Source: Faecalicatena contorta
GTDB taxonomy: Bacteria > Bacillota > Clostridia > Lachnospirales > Lachnospiraceae
Reading direction: 5' to 3' (one strand)
NCBI RefSeq assembly: GCF_039521745.1
Contig: NZ_BAAACT010000087.1
Length of the DNA: 64,000 bases
Shown: one piece after another, positions 7,357-15,131 of the stretch
Layout: every line of letters begins with the position of its first letter
How positions within the stretch are numbered: position 1 is the first letter of the stretch
Position numbers and translations under genes: made by a program
The notes under the pieces: model-generated
The model's input: the letters and a program-made list of their open reading frames with translations, nothing else
Told to the model about the DNA's origin: nothing
Database searches by the model: none

Positions 7357-8220
7357 ATGAACGGTAGTATCAGAGTATCAGCAAAAACATTAGATGATGC
7401 GATTACAGAAGCATTGATCCAGTTAGGTGTTACCAGCGACAGGCTTGAATATGAGGTGATTGAAAAAGGAAGCGCCGGATTTCTTGGAATAGGTATGAAA
7501 CAGGCTGTAATCGAGGCAAGAAGAAAGCCGGAGCCTGTAGTGGAAGAACCAAAGGCAGAGGAAAAAGAAGAGAAACCTGAGGTAAAGAAAGAGCCGGCAA
7601 GGGAGTTCAAGAAAAAAGAACACTATAAAAAAGAAGTGAAGCAAGAAGCTAAGAATGAGTTTAAGCGTGAATTTAAGAATGAAGTTAAAAATGAAGTAAA
7701 AAAAGATACTGCTAAGACAGAAGCACAGCCTGCAATCAGACATGAAGCAGAGCTCGCAGAAGTAAAAGAGGAAACCAAAAAAGCAGTTGAAGCCTTCCTG
7801 CGAGATACATTAAATGCAATGGGAATGACCGTAGAGCTGATCTCTGATGTGGATGCCGATGGCGCGCTGGGCGTAGAGATGAAGGGGGAGAACATGGGAC
7901 TCCTCATTGGAAAGCGCGGACAGACACTGGATGCACTGCAATATCTAGCTAACCGTGTTGCCAATAAGCATCAGGACGGTTATGTGCGTGTGAAGCTTGA
8001 TACAGAGAATTACCGTGCAAGAAGAGAAGAGACATTGAAGAATCTTGCAAAGAACATTGCCTACAAGGTAAAACGTTCTAAGAGACCAGTTTCTCTGGAG
8101 CCGATGAATCCTTACGAGAGAAGGATCATACACGCGGCGCTTCAGTCTGACCCTTATGTAACAACACATAGTGAAGGGGAAGAGCCGTACAGAAAAGTAG
8201 TTGTTACTTTAAAAAGATAA
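7357..8220 (+). CDS. khpB: RNA-binding cell elongation regulator KhpB (Jag/EloR)
   Basis: KhpB binds RNA through KH and R3H domains and regulates cell elongation and sRNA-linked processes in Gram-positives. The 287-residue protein has an N-terminal Jag domain (about 1-50, with KGSAGFLGIGMKQAVIEARR), a long lysine/glutamate linker (about 55-140) with repeated KxEFKxEVK units, a KH domain with LLIGKRGQTLDALQYL, and an R3H domain with MNPYERRIIHAALQ. It follows yidC by 31 bases and ends the operon at a terminator (8241-8290). Confidence 0.96.
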   Translation: MNGSIRVSAKTLDDAITEALIQLGVTSDRLEYEVIEKGSAGFLGIGMKQAVIEARRKPEPVVEEPKAEEKEEKPEVKKEPAREFKKKEHYKKEVKQEAKNEFKREFKNEVKNEVKKDTAKTEAQPAIRHEAELAEVKEETKKAVEAFLRDTLNAMGMTVELISDVDADGALGVEMKGENMGLLIGKRGQTLDALQYLANRVANKHQDGYVRVKLDTENYRARREETLKNLAKNIAYKVKRSKRPVSLEPMNPYERRIIHAALQSDPYVTTHSEGEEPYRKVVVTLKR

Positions 8221-8240
8221 ATGAATTTGAAGCGAAAGAG

Positions 8241-8290
8241 GACGTTTCCGCTTCACGGATGCTTTCGTGAAGTCGTGAAACGTCTTTTTT
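8241..8290 (+). terminator. Rho-independent terminator after khpB
   Basis: GACGTTTC (8241-8248) pairs with GAAACGTC (8277-8284), and CTTCACG (8251-8257) with CGTGAAG (8266-8272) inside it. Six T follow. It separates the rpmH operon from mnmE. Confidence 0.85.
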
Positions 8291-8347
8291 AAGAATTTAA
8301 TCTTATATGATGGGGTTATTTATATTTTAAAAGTTTTAGGATAATAT

Positions 8348-8386
8348 GAGGGAATTTCCGGTTATCCATTTGCCGGAAATTCCCTC
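8348..8386 (+). promoter_or_regulatory. Perfect 14-bp hairpin in the mnmE leader
   Basis: GAGGGAATTTCCGG (8348-8361) and its complement (8373-8386) form a perfect stem with an 11-base loop, 22 bases before the mnmE start and close to its Shine-Dalgarno sequence. No T-tract follows, so it looks like an mRNA stability or translation element rather than a terminator. Confidence 0.55.
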
Positions 8387-8408
8387 AAATATCATGGGGA
8401 GGCTTGAA

Positions 8409-9821
8409 ATGAGAAAAGATACGATCGCTGCGATTTCTACGGGAATGACGAATTCAGGCATTGGGATTGTACGTATCAGCGGCCCGGAAGCATTTGAGGT
8501 CATAGACAGGATATATAAAGGGAAGGACAGGCTTTTGGAAGCTGAAAGCCACACCATACATTATGGATATGTAAAAGATAAACAGGAGACGGTAGACGAA
8601 GTACTGGTCATGCTGATGCATGCCCCTCGTACATTTACCGGTGAGGATACAGTAGAAATCAATTGCCACGGCGGAAATTATGTGGTAAAAAGAGTATTGG
8701 AGACGGTCATTAGGAATGGAGCCAGGCCGGCGGAACCAGGGGAGTTTACAAAGCGCGCATTTTTAAACGGCAAGATGGATTTGTCTCAGGCTGAAGCTGT
8801 CATAGATGTAATTACTTCTAAAAATGAATATGCCCTGCAAAGTTCTATAAGTCAATTAAAGGGAAATGTTAGAAATAAAATAGAAGACATAAGAAATAAA
8901 ATAATATACCAAACAGCTTTTATAGAAACTGCTCTGGATGATCCGGAGCACATAGATATTGATGGTTATAGTGAGAAATTAAAATATGTCATTGATGATA
9001 TTTTAGTGGACATCAGAAAACTGATTGATTCTTCAGACAGCGGTCGCATCATGAAAGAGGGAATACAGACCGTTATTGCAGGAAAACCTAATGCGGGAAA
9101 ATCCTCCCTTCTGAACGTCCTATCCGGCCGGGAAAGAGCCATTGTAACAGATATCGAGGGAACTACCAGGGATGCCCTGGAAGAGCAGATTCAGATGGGC
9201 GGGCTGACCTTGAATATGGTAGACACAGCCGGAATCAGGGAGACGGATGACATCATAGAAAAAATGGGTGTGGATAAGGCAAGAGATTATGTGAAAAATG
9301 CGGATTTAATTATCTATGTGGCCGACGCATCAAGACCACTGGATAAGAATGACGAAGACATAATTCAGTTGACTGTAGGAAAAAAATGCATCATATTATT
9401 AAATAAATCGGACCTGGAAACAGTTGTAACGAAGGAAATCCTGCAGAATACAATCGAAAGAGTATTTGAAAAAACAAAAAATGCAGGAAATTATTCAAAA
9501 GATATTCCTATGATTGACATTTCAGCAAAGGAAGAGCAAGGAATCCAGGAATTTGAAGAAATACTAAAAACGATGTTCCTGAAGGGAGAAATATCCTTTA
9601 ATGACCAGGTATATATAACGAACATAAGGCAGAAGGCTGCCCTGCAGGATGCCTGTGAAAGTTTAAATAAAGTAATTGAGAGTATCGAGAATCAGATGCC
9701 GGAGGATTTTTTCTCTATAGATCTGATGGATGCATATGAATCACTGGGCAGCATAACTGGAGAAACGATAGGAGAAGATTTAGTAAATGAAATATTCAGC
9801 AAATTCTGTATGGGAAAATAA
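8409..9821 (+). CDS. mnmE: tRNA-U34 5-carboxymethylaminomethyl GTPase MnmE
   Basis: MnmE with MnmG adds a carboxymethylaminomethyl group to U34 of certain tRNAs. The protein is 470 residues from ATG at 8409 (MRKDTIAAIST), preceded by GGGAGG; an in-frame ATG at 8346 would run through the leader hairpin. The folate-binding N-domain spans about 1-120. The G domain has GKPNAGKSS (225-233), the switch DTAGIRETD and NKSD. The C terminus is the essential CMGK. Its last 35 bases overlap mnmG, consistent with coupled synthesis of the two partners. Confidence 0.97.
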   Translation: MRKDTIAAISTGMTNSGIGIVRISGPEAFEVIDRIYKGKDRLLEAESHTIHYGYVKDKQETVDEVLVMLMHAPRTFTGEDTVEINCHGGNYVVKRVLETVIRNGARPAEPGEFTKRAFLNGKMDLSQAEAVIDVITSKNEYALQSSISQLKGNVRNKIEDIRNKIIYQTAFIETALDDPEHIDIDGYSEKLKYVIDDILVDIRKLIDSSDSGRIMKEGIQTVIAGKPNAGKSSLLNVLSGRERAIVTDIEGTTRDALEEQIQMGGLTLNMVDTAGIRETDDIIEKMGVDKARDYVKNADLIIYVADASRPLDKNDEDIIQLTVGKKCIILLNKSDLETVVTKEILQNTIERVFEKTKNAGNYSKDIPMIDISAKEEQGIQEFEEILKTMFLKGEISFNDQVYITNIRQKAALQDACESLNKVIESIENQMPEDFFSIDLMDAYESLGSITGETIGEDLVNEIFSKFCMGK

Positions 9822-11679
9822 AGACGAATATGATATCGCAGTTGTCGGAGCGGGGCATGCGGGATGCGAAGCGGCGCTGGCTGCGGCAAGGCTGGGATTT
9901 AAGACAGTTATATTTACGGTGAGTGTGGACAGTATTGCACTGATGCCGTGCAATCCGAATATAGGAGGCAGTTCTAAAGGGCATCTTGTAAGGGAAGTGG
10001 ATGCACTTGGTGGTGAGATGGGGAAGGTGATTGACCAAACATTTATCCAGTCCAAGATGCTTAATAGGTCAAAAGGGCCGGCTGTTCATTCGCTGCGGGC
10101 TCAGGCGGATAAGGCTAATTATAGCAGGACCATGCGCCAGGTGCTTCAAAGTCAGAAGAATCTGGATATCCGCCAGATGGAAGTTACGGACATTCTGGCG
10201 GAAGAAGGCAGAGTGACCGGAGTCCAAACTTACTCAGGGGCTATATACCGCTGCAGAGCAGTTGTACTTTGTACTGGAACTTACCTGAAGGCAAGATGTA
10301 TTTATGGAGATATAAGTACGTATACGGGTCCAAATGGGCTGCAGGCCGCAAATCATCTGACTGACAGTCTGAAAGGTCTGGGGATTAAGATGTATAGATT
10401 TAAGACAGGAACTCCTGCCAGAATTGATAAAAATTCTGTAGATTTCAGTAAGATGGAGGAGCAGAAGGGGGATAAGAGAGTCGTACCTTTTTCCTTCACC
10501 ACGGATCCTGAGAAGGTCCAGATTGAACAGGCGTCCTGCTGGCTTACCTACACAAATGAAAAGACACATGAAATTATCAGGGCAAACCTGGACCGTTCGC
10601 CGTTGTACTCCGGTATGATTGAGGGAACAGGGCCCAGATATTGCCCGTCCATCGAGGATAAGGTTGTAAAATTTGCGGATAAAAACAGGCATCAGGTATT
10701 TATAGAGCCCGAGGGAATTGAGACAAATGAAATGTATGTTGGCGGCATGTCCAGTTCCCTGCCGGAAGATGTTCAGTATGCCATGTATCGCAGCGTGCCC
10801 GGACTGGAACATGTTAAAATTGTCAGAAATGCTTATGCAATTGAATATGATTGTATTGATGCGAGACAGCTGAAAAGCACGCTGGAGTTTAAAAATTTGG
10901 AGGGCCTTTTTAGCGGGGGACAGTTTAACGGAAGTTCAGGTTATGAAGAAGCGGCCGCCCAGGGACTGATAGCGGGAATCAATGCGGCAAGAAAACTGCA
11001 GGGAAAAGAGGGAATCGTCATCGACCGTTCACAGGGCTATATAGGGGTTCTCATAGATGATCTCGTGACAAAAGAGAGCCATGAGCCTTATCGTATGATG
11101 ACATCAAGAGCGGAATACCGTCTGCTGCTGAGGCAGGACAATGCAGACCTGCGTCTGACAAAAATCGGTTACGAAGTCGGCCTGGTAGGAGAGGAGCGGT
11201 ATCAGAGCCTTCTGGAAAAAGAAAAAATGATAGATGAGGAAATAAAGAGGGTTAGACATACTAATATAGGAACATCAGATGATGTGCAGAGTCTTCTAAA
11301 GTGTTGTGGGAGCACACCGCTCACATCAGGAACAACCCTGGCAGAGCTGATCCGCCGCCCGGAGCTGTCGTACGAATCATTGGCTCCCATAGACAGACAG
11401 AGAAAAGAGCTTCCATTTGATGTAGTAGAGCAGGTAAATATTAATATCAAATATGACGGATATATCCGCCGCCAGCAGAGGCAGGTGGAACAATTCAAAA
11501 AGTTGGAAAGCAAAATCATCCCGGATGACCTGGATTATAATGAAGTCAAGAGTCTGCGGATCGAAGCAAAACAGAAACTAACAGAAATGCGTCCATCATC
11601 CATAGGGCAGGCCTCCAGAATATCAGGAGTATCACCTGCAGATATATCCGTGCTATTAGTCTATCTTGAGAGCAGATAA
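9787..11679 (+). CDS. mnmG: tRNA-U34 modification enzyme MnmG (GidA)
   Basis: MnmG is the FAD-dependent partner of MnmE. The protein is 630 residues, normal length. The dinucleotide motif VVGAGHAGCEAALAAARLG lies near residue 19, followed by CNPNIGGSSKGHLVREVDALGG near 55. GTPARIDKNSVDFSKM and FSGGQFNGSSGYEEAAAQG are family signatures. The start at 9787 lies inside mnmE (35-base overlap) with AGGAG about 11 bases upstream; it gives 14 residues before the Rossmann strand, which is acceptable. Downstream, an imperfect 15-bp hairpin (11682-11730) precedes rsmG. Confidence 0.97.
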   Translation: MKYSANSVWENKDEYDIAVVGAGHAGCEAALAAARLGFKTVIFTVSVDSIALMPCNPNIGGSSKGHLVREVDALGGEMGKVIDQTFIQSKMLNRSKGPAVHSLRAQADKANYSRTMRQVLQSQKNLDIRQMEVTDILAEEGRVTGVQTYSGAIYRCRAVVLCTGTYLKARCIYGDISTYTGPNGLQAANHLTDSLKGLGIKMYRFKTGTPARIDKNSVDFSKMEEQKGDKRVVPFSFTTDPEKVQIEQASCWLTYTNEKTHEIIRANLDRSPLYSGMIEGTGPRYCPSIEDKVVKFADKNRHQVFIEPEGIETNEMYVGGMSSSLPEDVQYAMYRSVPGLEHVKIVRNAYAIEYDCIDARQLKSTLEFKNLEGLFSGGQFNGSSGYEEAAAQGLIAGINAARKLQGKEGIVIDRSQGYIGVLIDDLVTKESHEPYRMMTSRAEYRLLLRQDNADLRLTKIGYEVGLVGEERYQSLLEKEKMIDEEIKRVRHTNIGTSDDVQSLLKCCGSTPLTSGTTLAELIRRPELSYESLAPIDRQRKELPFDVVEQVNINIKYDGYIRRQQRQVEQFKKLESKIIPDDLDYNEVKSLRIEAKQKLTEMRPSSIGQASRISGVSPADISVLLVYLESR

Positions 11680-11681
11680 GA

Positions 11682-11730
11682 TGTATCTGGGAATGATTGA
11701 TAAGATAAAGATATTTCATTCTCAGGTACA
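11682..11730 (+). repeat. Imperfect 15-bp hairpin between mnmG and rsmG
   Basis: The arms 11682-11696 and 11716-11730 match at 13 of 15 positions with wobble pairing at the rest. No T-tract follows, so processing or attenuation is more likely than full termination. Confidence 0.45.
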
Positions 11731-11788
11731 AATTTAAAAGTAAGCGATGGTGCACAAAGTATTATGGTCAATTACCGGGAGAAAATAT

Positions 11789-12502
11789 ATGGAAAATAAA
11801 TTTGAAAGTCAGCTGTTAGACTTGAATATCGAGTTGAGAGAAAAACAAAAACAGCAGTTCCGGAGATATTATGAATTACTGACTGAGTGGAACAAAGTCA
11901 TGAATTTGACGGGAATCACCGAATATGACGAAGTCAATGAGAAACATTTTGTTGACAGCCTTTCTATTGTAAAAGCTATTGATATAGAAAACATTAAAAC
12001 AGTGATAGATATAGGAACTGGAGCTGGTTTTCCAGGTCTTCCTTTAAAAATAGTTTATCCACATCTACATGTAGTTCTATTGGATTCTTTAAACAAAAGA
12101 GTAAAGTTTCTTAACACAGTTATAGAGGAACTGGGTCTGAAAGAGATAGATACGCTTCATGGAAGAGCTGAAGATTACGCAAGGCAGACGGAATATAGGG
12201 AGAAGTTTGATTTATGTGTATCAAGAGCGGTGGCAAATTTATCAACATTGAGTGAGTACTGTATACCATATATACGGGTAGGGGGTATATTTATATCTTA
12301 TAAATCTGGTAATATAGAGGAGGAACTGCAGGCATCTCAAAAAGCAGTAAAAATCTTGGGAGGAAAGACAGAAAAAACAGTAAAATTCCAGCTTCCGGGA
12401 ACAGAAATAGGGAGATCATTCGTAACGATAAAAAAAATAGAATCTACCAAAAAAAAATACCCTCGAAAAGCAGGTTTACCCTCAAAAGAGCCGATTTTGT
12501 AG
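11789..12502 (+). CDS. rsmG: 16S rRNA (guanine-527-N7) methyltransferase RsmG
   Basis: RsmG methylates G527 of 16S rRNA using S-adenosylmethionine. The protein is 237 residues from ATG at 11789 (MENKFESQLLDLN), preceded by GGGAG. The SAM site DIGTGAGFPGLPL lies at about residues 74-86. WNKVMNLTGI and the catalytic-region SRAVANLS are typical, and it ends with the family tail KYPRKAGLPSKEPI. It closes the conserved mnmE-mnmG-rsmG set. The stop codon is followed within about 25 bases by palindromic element 3, which may serve as a terminator. Confidence 0.96.
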   Translation: MENKFESQLLDLNIELREKQKQQFRRYYELLTEWNKVMNLTGITEYDEVNEKHFVDSLSIVKAIDIENIKTVIDIGTGAGFPGLPLKIVYPHLHVVLLDSLNKRVKFLNTVIEELGLKEIDTLHGRAEDYARQTEYREKFDLCVSRAVANLSTLSEYCIPYIRVGGIFISYKSGNIEEELQASQKAVKILGGKTEKTVKFQLPGTEIGRSFVTIKKIESTKKKYPRKAGLPSKEPIL

Positions 12503-12524
12503 CGGGGAGGTTTCTTGGATGGTA

Positions 12525-12923
12525 GGGGGACGCCCTTTGTGAGCTGGCAGGGGGTGGATCAAGGATGTGAAAAGGAATTGCGGTGTGGGGAAGTATGGAC
12601 GCACTGGAGGGAGGTATACCGGTGCTTTCTGATACCGGCCGTTTAGCCTAGTTTCCGTAAGGATAAAATAGAAAGATCTGATGGAACCAGCGACATGCAG
12701 CCTCAAATCTGATGATTTGAGGCCTTAGTCGCTTCAAACTTTGCTTGGTCAAGCAAAGTTTGTCCATCAGATTTTTCTACTTTATCCTTACGAAAACTAG
12801 GCACACTTAGCGGCATCAGAAAACACCGGTATACCTCCCTTAAGTGCGTCCATACTTCCCTACACCGCAATTTCTTTTCACATCCTTGATCCACCCCCTG
12901 CCAGCTCACAAAGGGCTATGTGC
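12525..12923 (+). repeat. Long palindromic structured element 3
   Basis: This element of about 399 bases starts with GGGGGACGCCC and ends with GGGCTATGTGC. The outer arms (12532 onward and 12916 backward) pair for most of about 115 bases. Beyond an internal loop and a second stem, the apex holds an AGCGAC/GTCGCT stem enclosing hairpin A (CCTCAAATC arms, loop TGAT) and hairpin B (13-bp arms, apex TTGGT). The helices differ from elements 1 and 2 but keep pairing; CCGGCCGTT in the internal loop is shared with element 2. No gene lies within. Confidence 0.85.
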
Positions 12924-13066
12924 TACCTCCGTGGAAAACATGCTGCGAAAATCGGTGGGAGTGTGGATAAGTATGAAAGATTTGAGAGGAGAAGGGAATA
13001 ATTAATTTGAAATTAAAGATTATAAGTAAGCCGGGAGATGACTGCTTTCGCAACCGACTACCATCT

Positions 13067-13162
13067 GATTGGATGAACCAAGTTTCTGAGGAGGGGAATA
13101 GGGGCTGGTTGGACGCGTCCAACCAGCCCCTATTCCCCTCCTCAAAAACGTCCCCCGTACCC
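13067..13162 (-). repeat. Reduced palindromic element 4 with a perfect 56-bp palindrome
   Basis: Positions 13088-13143 are a perfect palindrome centred on ACGCGT with no loop. Its flanks match element 2: GGTTCATCCAATC on the minus strand (13067-13079) is identical, and the other tip reads GGGTACGGGGGACG where element 2 has GGGTAAGGGGGGCG. It appears to be a member of the same family that lost its core. It lies directly downstream of the hydrolase stop codon and may terminate that gene. Confidence 0.8.
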
Positions 13163-13165
13163 AAC

Positions 13166-14137
13166 TCAAATATCCCCCTCGATATCAAATAGGATGCGGA
13201 TTTGGTCTATGAATTCTTTTGGAGATTCCATTTGCGGCAAGTGTTTTGTTTTGTCTATTCCAACAATCTCAATAGATGGCAGTTGGTTCTGATATTGATT
13301 TGCTGTGAGTCCGTTTTCAGGGTTGGCATTTCCTACAATGATAAAGATGCTGTTGGTAAGTCCTTTGAGGCAGTGCATTACGTTTGCATTTGTAAAACGG
13401 GATTTCATGCTTGCGTATAAATACTTTGAGCGGGTATTGGATTTGTGCGAAGACTCAAAGCAGGTCATGATACTTCTTTCTTCGATTTTATTTTGATCGT
13501 AGTAATATTGTGTCCGGAAACTGTCCTCGATTGTTCTTTTATTAATGAGCATATTGTAAGCAAATGTTCCTATGATCGGTGTACTTATAAAGTGGCGCAG
13601 TAATTTCGTGCGTTTTGTTGGTATCTTTGCCAGTGTAACCAGGTTTTGTGGATTGACCAGCATTACTTTATCTATGACTGTGTTGTCATTTGCACATGCC
13701 ATTAAAACAAAGGTTCCGGATTCACCAGTTGCTATTACATCTGTCTTACTGCAAATAATGTGCTTGATAAAGTCAGTGACCAATTGTACGTATAAATAAT
13801 TGGTATATGTAAGATTCGGCTTGTCCGAGCGGCCGCATCCCAGCAGATCAATGGTGTAGACTGTGTTAGTCTGAGATAGTGTTTCAACAATTCCATTCCA
13901 TTCATAGGATGAACTTATAACGTTCAGGTCATGAATTAATAAAATTGGAGAACCGCTTCCCTGTTTAGTGTAGAATATACGGCCGAATCTCCAATCATAA
14001 TATTTTTCATCTTTATGGTATAATAGGTTATCTATTGTGGAAATGTAATAAACCAGTCTATTGACAACATGCATCATCCCGGCAGCAGTGCCTCCAAGAA
14101 GAGCGCATGTTGTGAGTTTTTTCTTCCAACTCACCAT
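13166..14137 (-). CDS. Alpha/beta-fold hydrolase, probably membrane anchored
   Basis: This 323-residue protein belongs to the alpha/beta hydrolase superfamily. An N-terminal hydrophobic stretch (about residues 8-30) may anchor it in the membrane. Family features are LLIHD (oxyanion turn, usually HG), DLLGCGRSDKP, the nucleophile elbow ATGESGTFV with Ser near 140, and a late KHLPQMESP histidine. The elbow reads GESGT instead of the usual GxSxG. ATG at 14137 is preceded by AGAGGTG. It stands alone between origin-proximal repeats; the substrate cannot be inferred. The C terminus abuts element 4. Confidence 0.8.
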   Translation of the reverse strand: MVSWKKKLTTCALLGGTAAGMMHVVNRLVYYISTIDNLLYHKDEKYYDWRFGRIFYTKQGSGSPILLIHDLNVISSSYEWNGIVETLSQTNTVYTIDLLGCGRSDKPNLTYTNYLYVQLVTDFIKHIICSKTDVIATGESGTFVLMACANDNTVIDKVMLVNPQNLVTLAKIPTKRTKLLRHFISTPIIGTFAYNMLINKRTIEDSFRTQYYYDQNKIEERSIMTCFESSHKSNTRSKYLYASMKSRFTNANVMHCLKGLTNSIFIIVGNANPENGLTANQYQNQLPSIEIVGIDKTKHLPQMESPKEFIDQIRILFDIEGDI

Positions 14138-14241
14138 GTTTCACCTCTTTCTGAATTTCTACTTATCATTATACTACACTGGAAGGGGCATGTAAATTTA
14201 TTTAACTAAATTTGAAAAATTTATATTAAAAATGATAAGTG

Positions 14242-14294
14242 AGACGCCAGAATGGAACGATGCAGCTGGCGCACCGTTCCATTCTGGCTGGTTT
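14242..14294 (+). repeat. Short palindromic element 5
   Basis: GCCAGAATGGAACG (14246-14259) and its exact complement (14275-14288) flank a 15-base loop that begins ATGCAG, a motif also at the junction of element 3. The tips read GAGACGCC and GGCTGG, echoing the larger elements. An outer TGATAA/TTATCA pair extends the stem. It is probably a minimal relative of the long elements. Confidence 0.6.
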
Positions 14295-14546
14295 ATCAAA
14301 TCGGTAGATAAATTTAGCTGTTTAAATTCTACGGGGAGGCGGATGGTGATAGGTTAGTTAGTTTGAATATAAGATGGTTCAGGAATAAGATTGGTTTGGA
14401 AATGAAGAGGGAAGTAGTTTTTAGATGGATTGTAAGACGAAAAAAATGTGAGGGTATTAGATAATGTCTAATACTTTATTGGGATAGATAATTAGTTTAC
14501 GCGATTTAAATGTAAATTTTGAATTTGGGTATTTATACTGGTTAGA

Positions 14547-14562
14547 TGTTTCACGTGAAACA
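14547..14562. promoter_or_regulatory. parS site 1
   Basis: TGTTTCACGTGAAACA is the exact bacterial chromosomal parS palindrome bound by ParB/Spo0J. It lies about 570 bases upstream of parA and close to the origin, as expected. Confidence 0.95.
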
Positions 14563-14613
14563 TTTATGCTGTTATCTACTATTTTATTTTAATCTGCAGC
14601 TTTGCTGCGGATT

Positions 14614-15000
14614 CGTCCATAGGACATGAATTATGGTATTCTTTTAAACTATGCTTTATGCTAGGCTTTGTTGCAGATTCGTCCATCGGAATATGAGTTA
14701 CAGGATACCCCTTGGTTATAATTTATTCTGCATCTAAGTTATAGAACCTCTTTTAAGGTATAACTTAAGATATAATTTTACGGAATGACATTTCCCGTTT
14801 TGCTGCCATACTACAGATTTACTTTAGAGGTATGAGTTGAGAGGGAAGCCTTTGAATATAGTCTTATTCCACATTCTTTCTTCAAAGTCGTCCTTAGGAT
14901 AATAGTTACAAAATGCTTTTTAAAGTGTAAAATGAGTTTTCCTTTGTAGCAGGTTTGATTGGAATATATAAGTTATGGGGATTATTTGATATAGTTTTTA
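14614..15000 (+). repeat. Degenerate tandem repeat array, unit about 66 bp
   Basis: Recognisable units start at 14614, 14680 and 14888, with weaker copies near 14742, 14823 and 14952. The shared pattern is CGTCCnnnGGA, an ATGAGTTACAGGA-like block, and TATAATTTATTCTGC. It matches the array at 4497-4680 on the other side of dnaA-rsmG. No open reading frame or promoter is convincing in 14300-15051 apart from the parS sites. Confidence 0.5.
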
Positions 15001-15051
15001 TTATTCTGATGACATTAATAACATAATTTTTTATTTTTATTAAAAATTCTA

Positions 15052-15067
15052 TGTTTCACGTGAAACA
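15052..15067. promoter_or_regulatory. parS site 2
   Basis: A second exact TGTTTCACGTGAAACA lies 65 bases before the parA start. Its position in the parA promoter region also allows ParB to influence parAB expression. Confidence 0.95.
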
Positions 15068-15131
15068 TTATATAGATATGCGGAGAAAAAAGTGATATAA
15101 TAGTGAAGTGTTCAATGAAAGGAGTACAAAT

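Noticed and set aside
12482..13192. Open frames in both directions across elements 3 and 4
   Set aside because: They are products of palindromic sequence and carry no start signals.
14614..15000. CRISPR array from the ~66-bp repeat
   Set aside because: The repeat is degenerate over its whole length, spacers are not unique blocks, and no cas genes are near.
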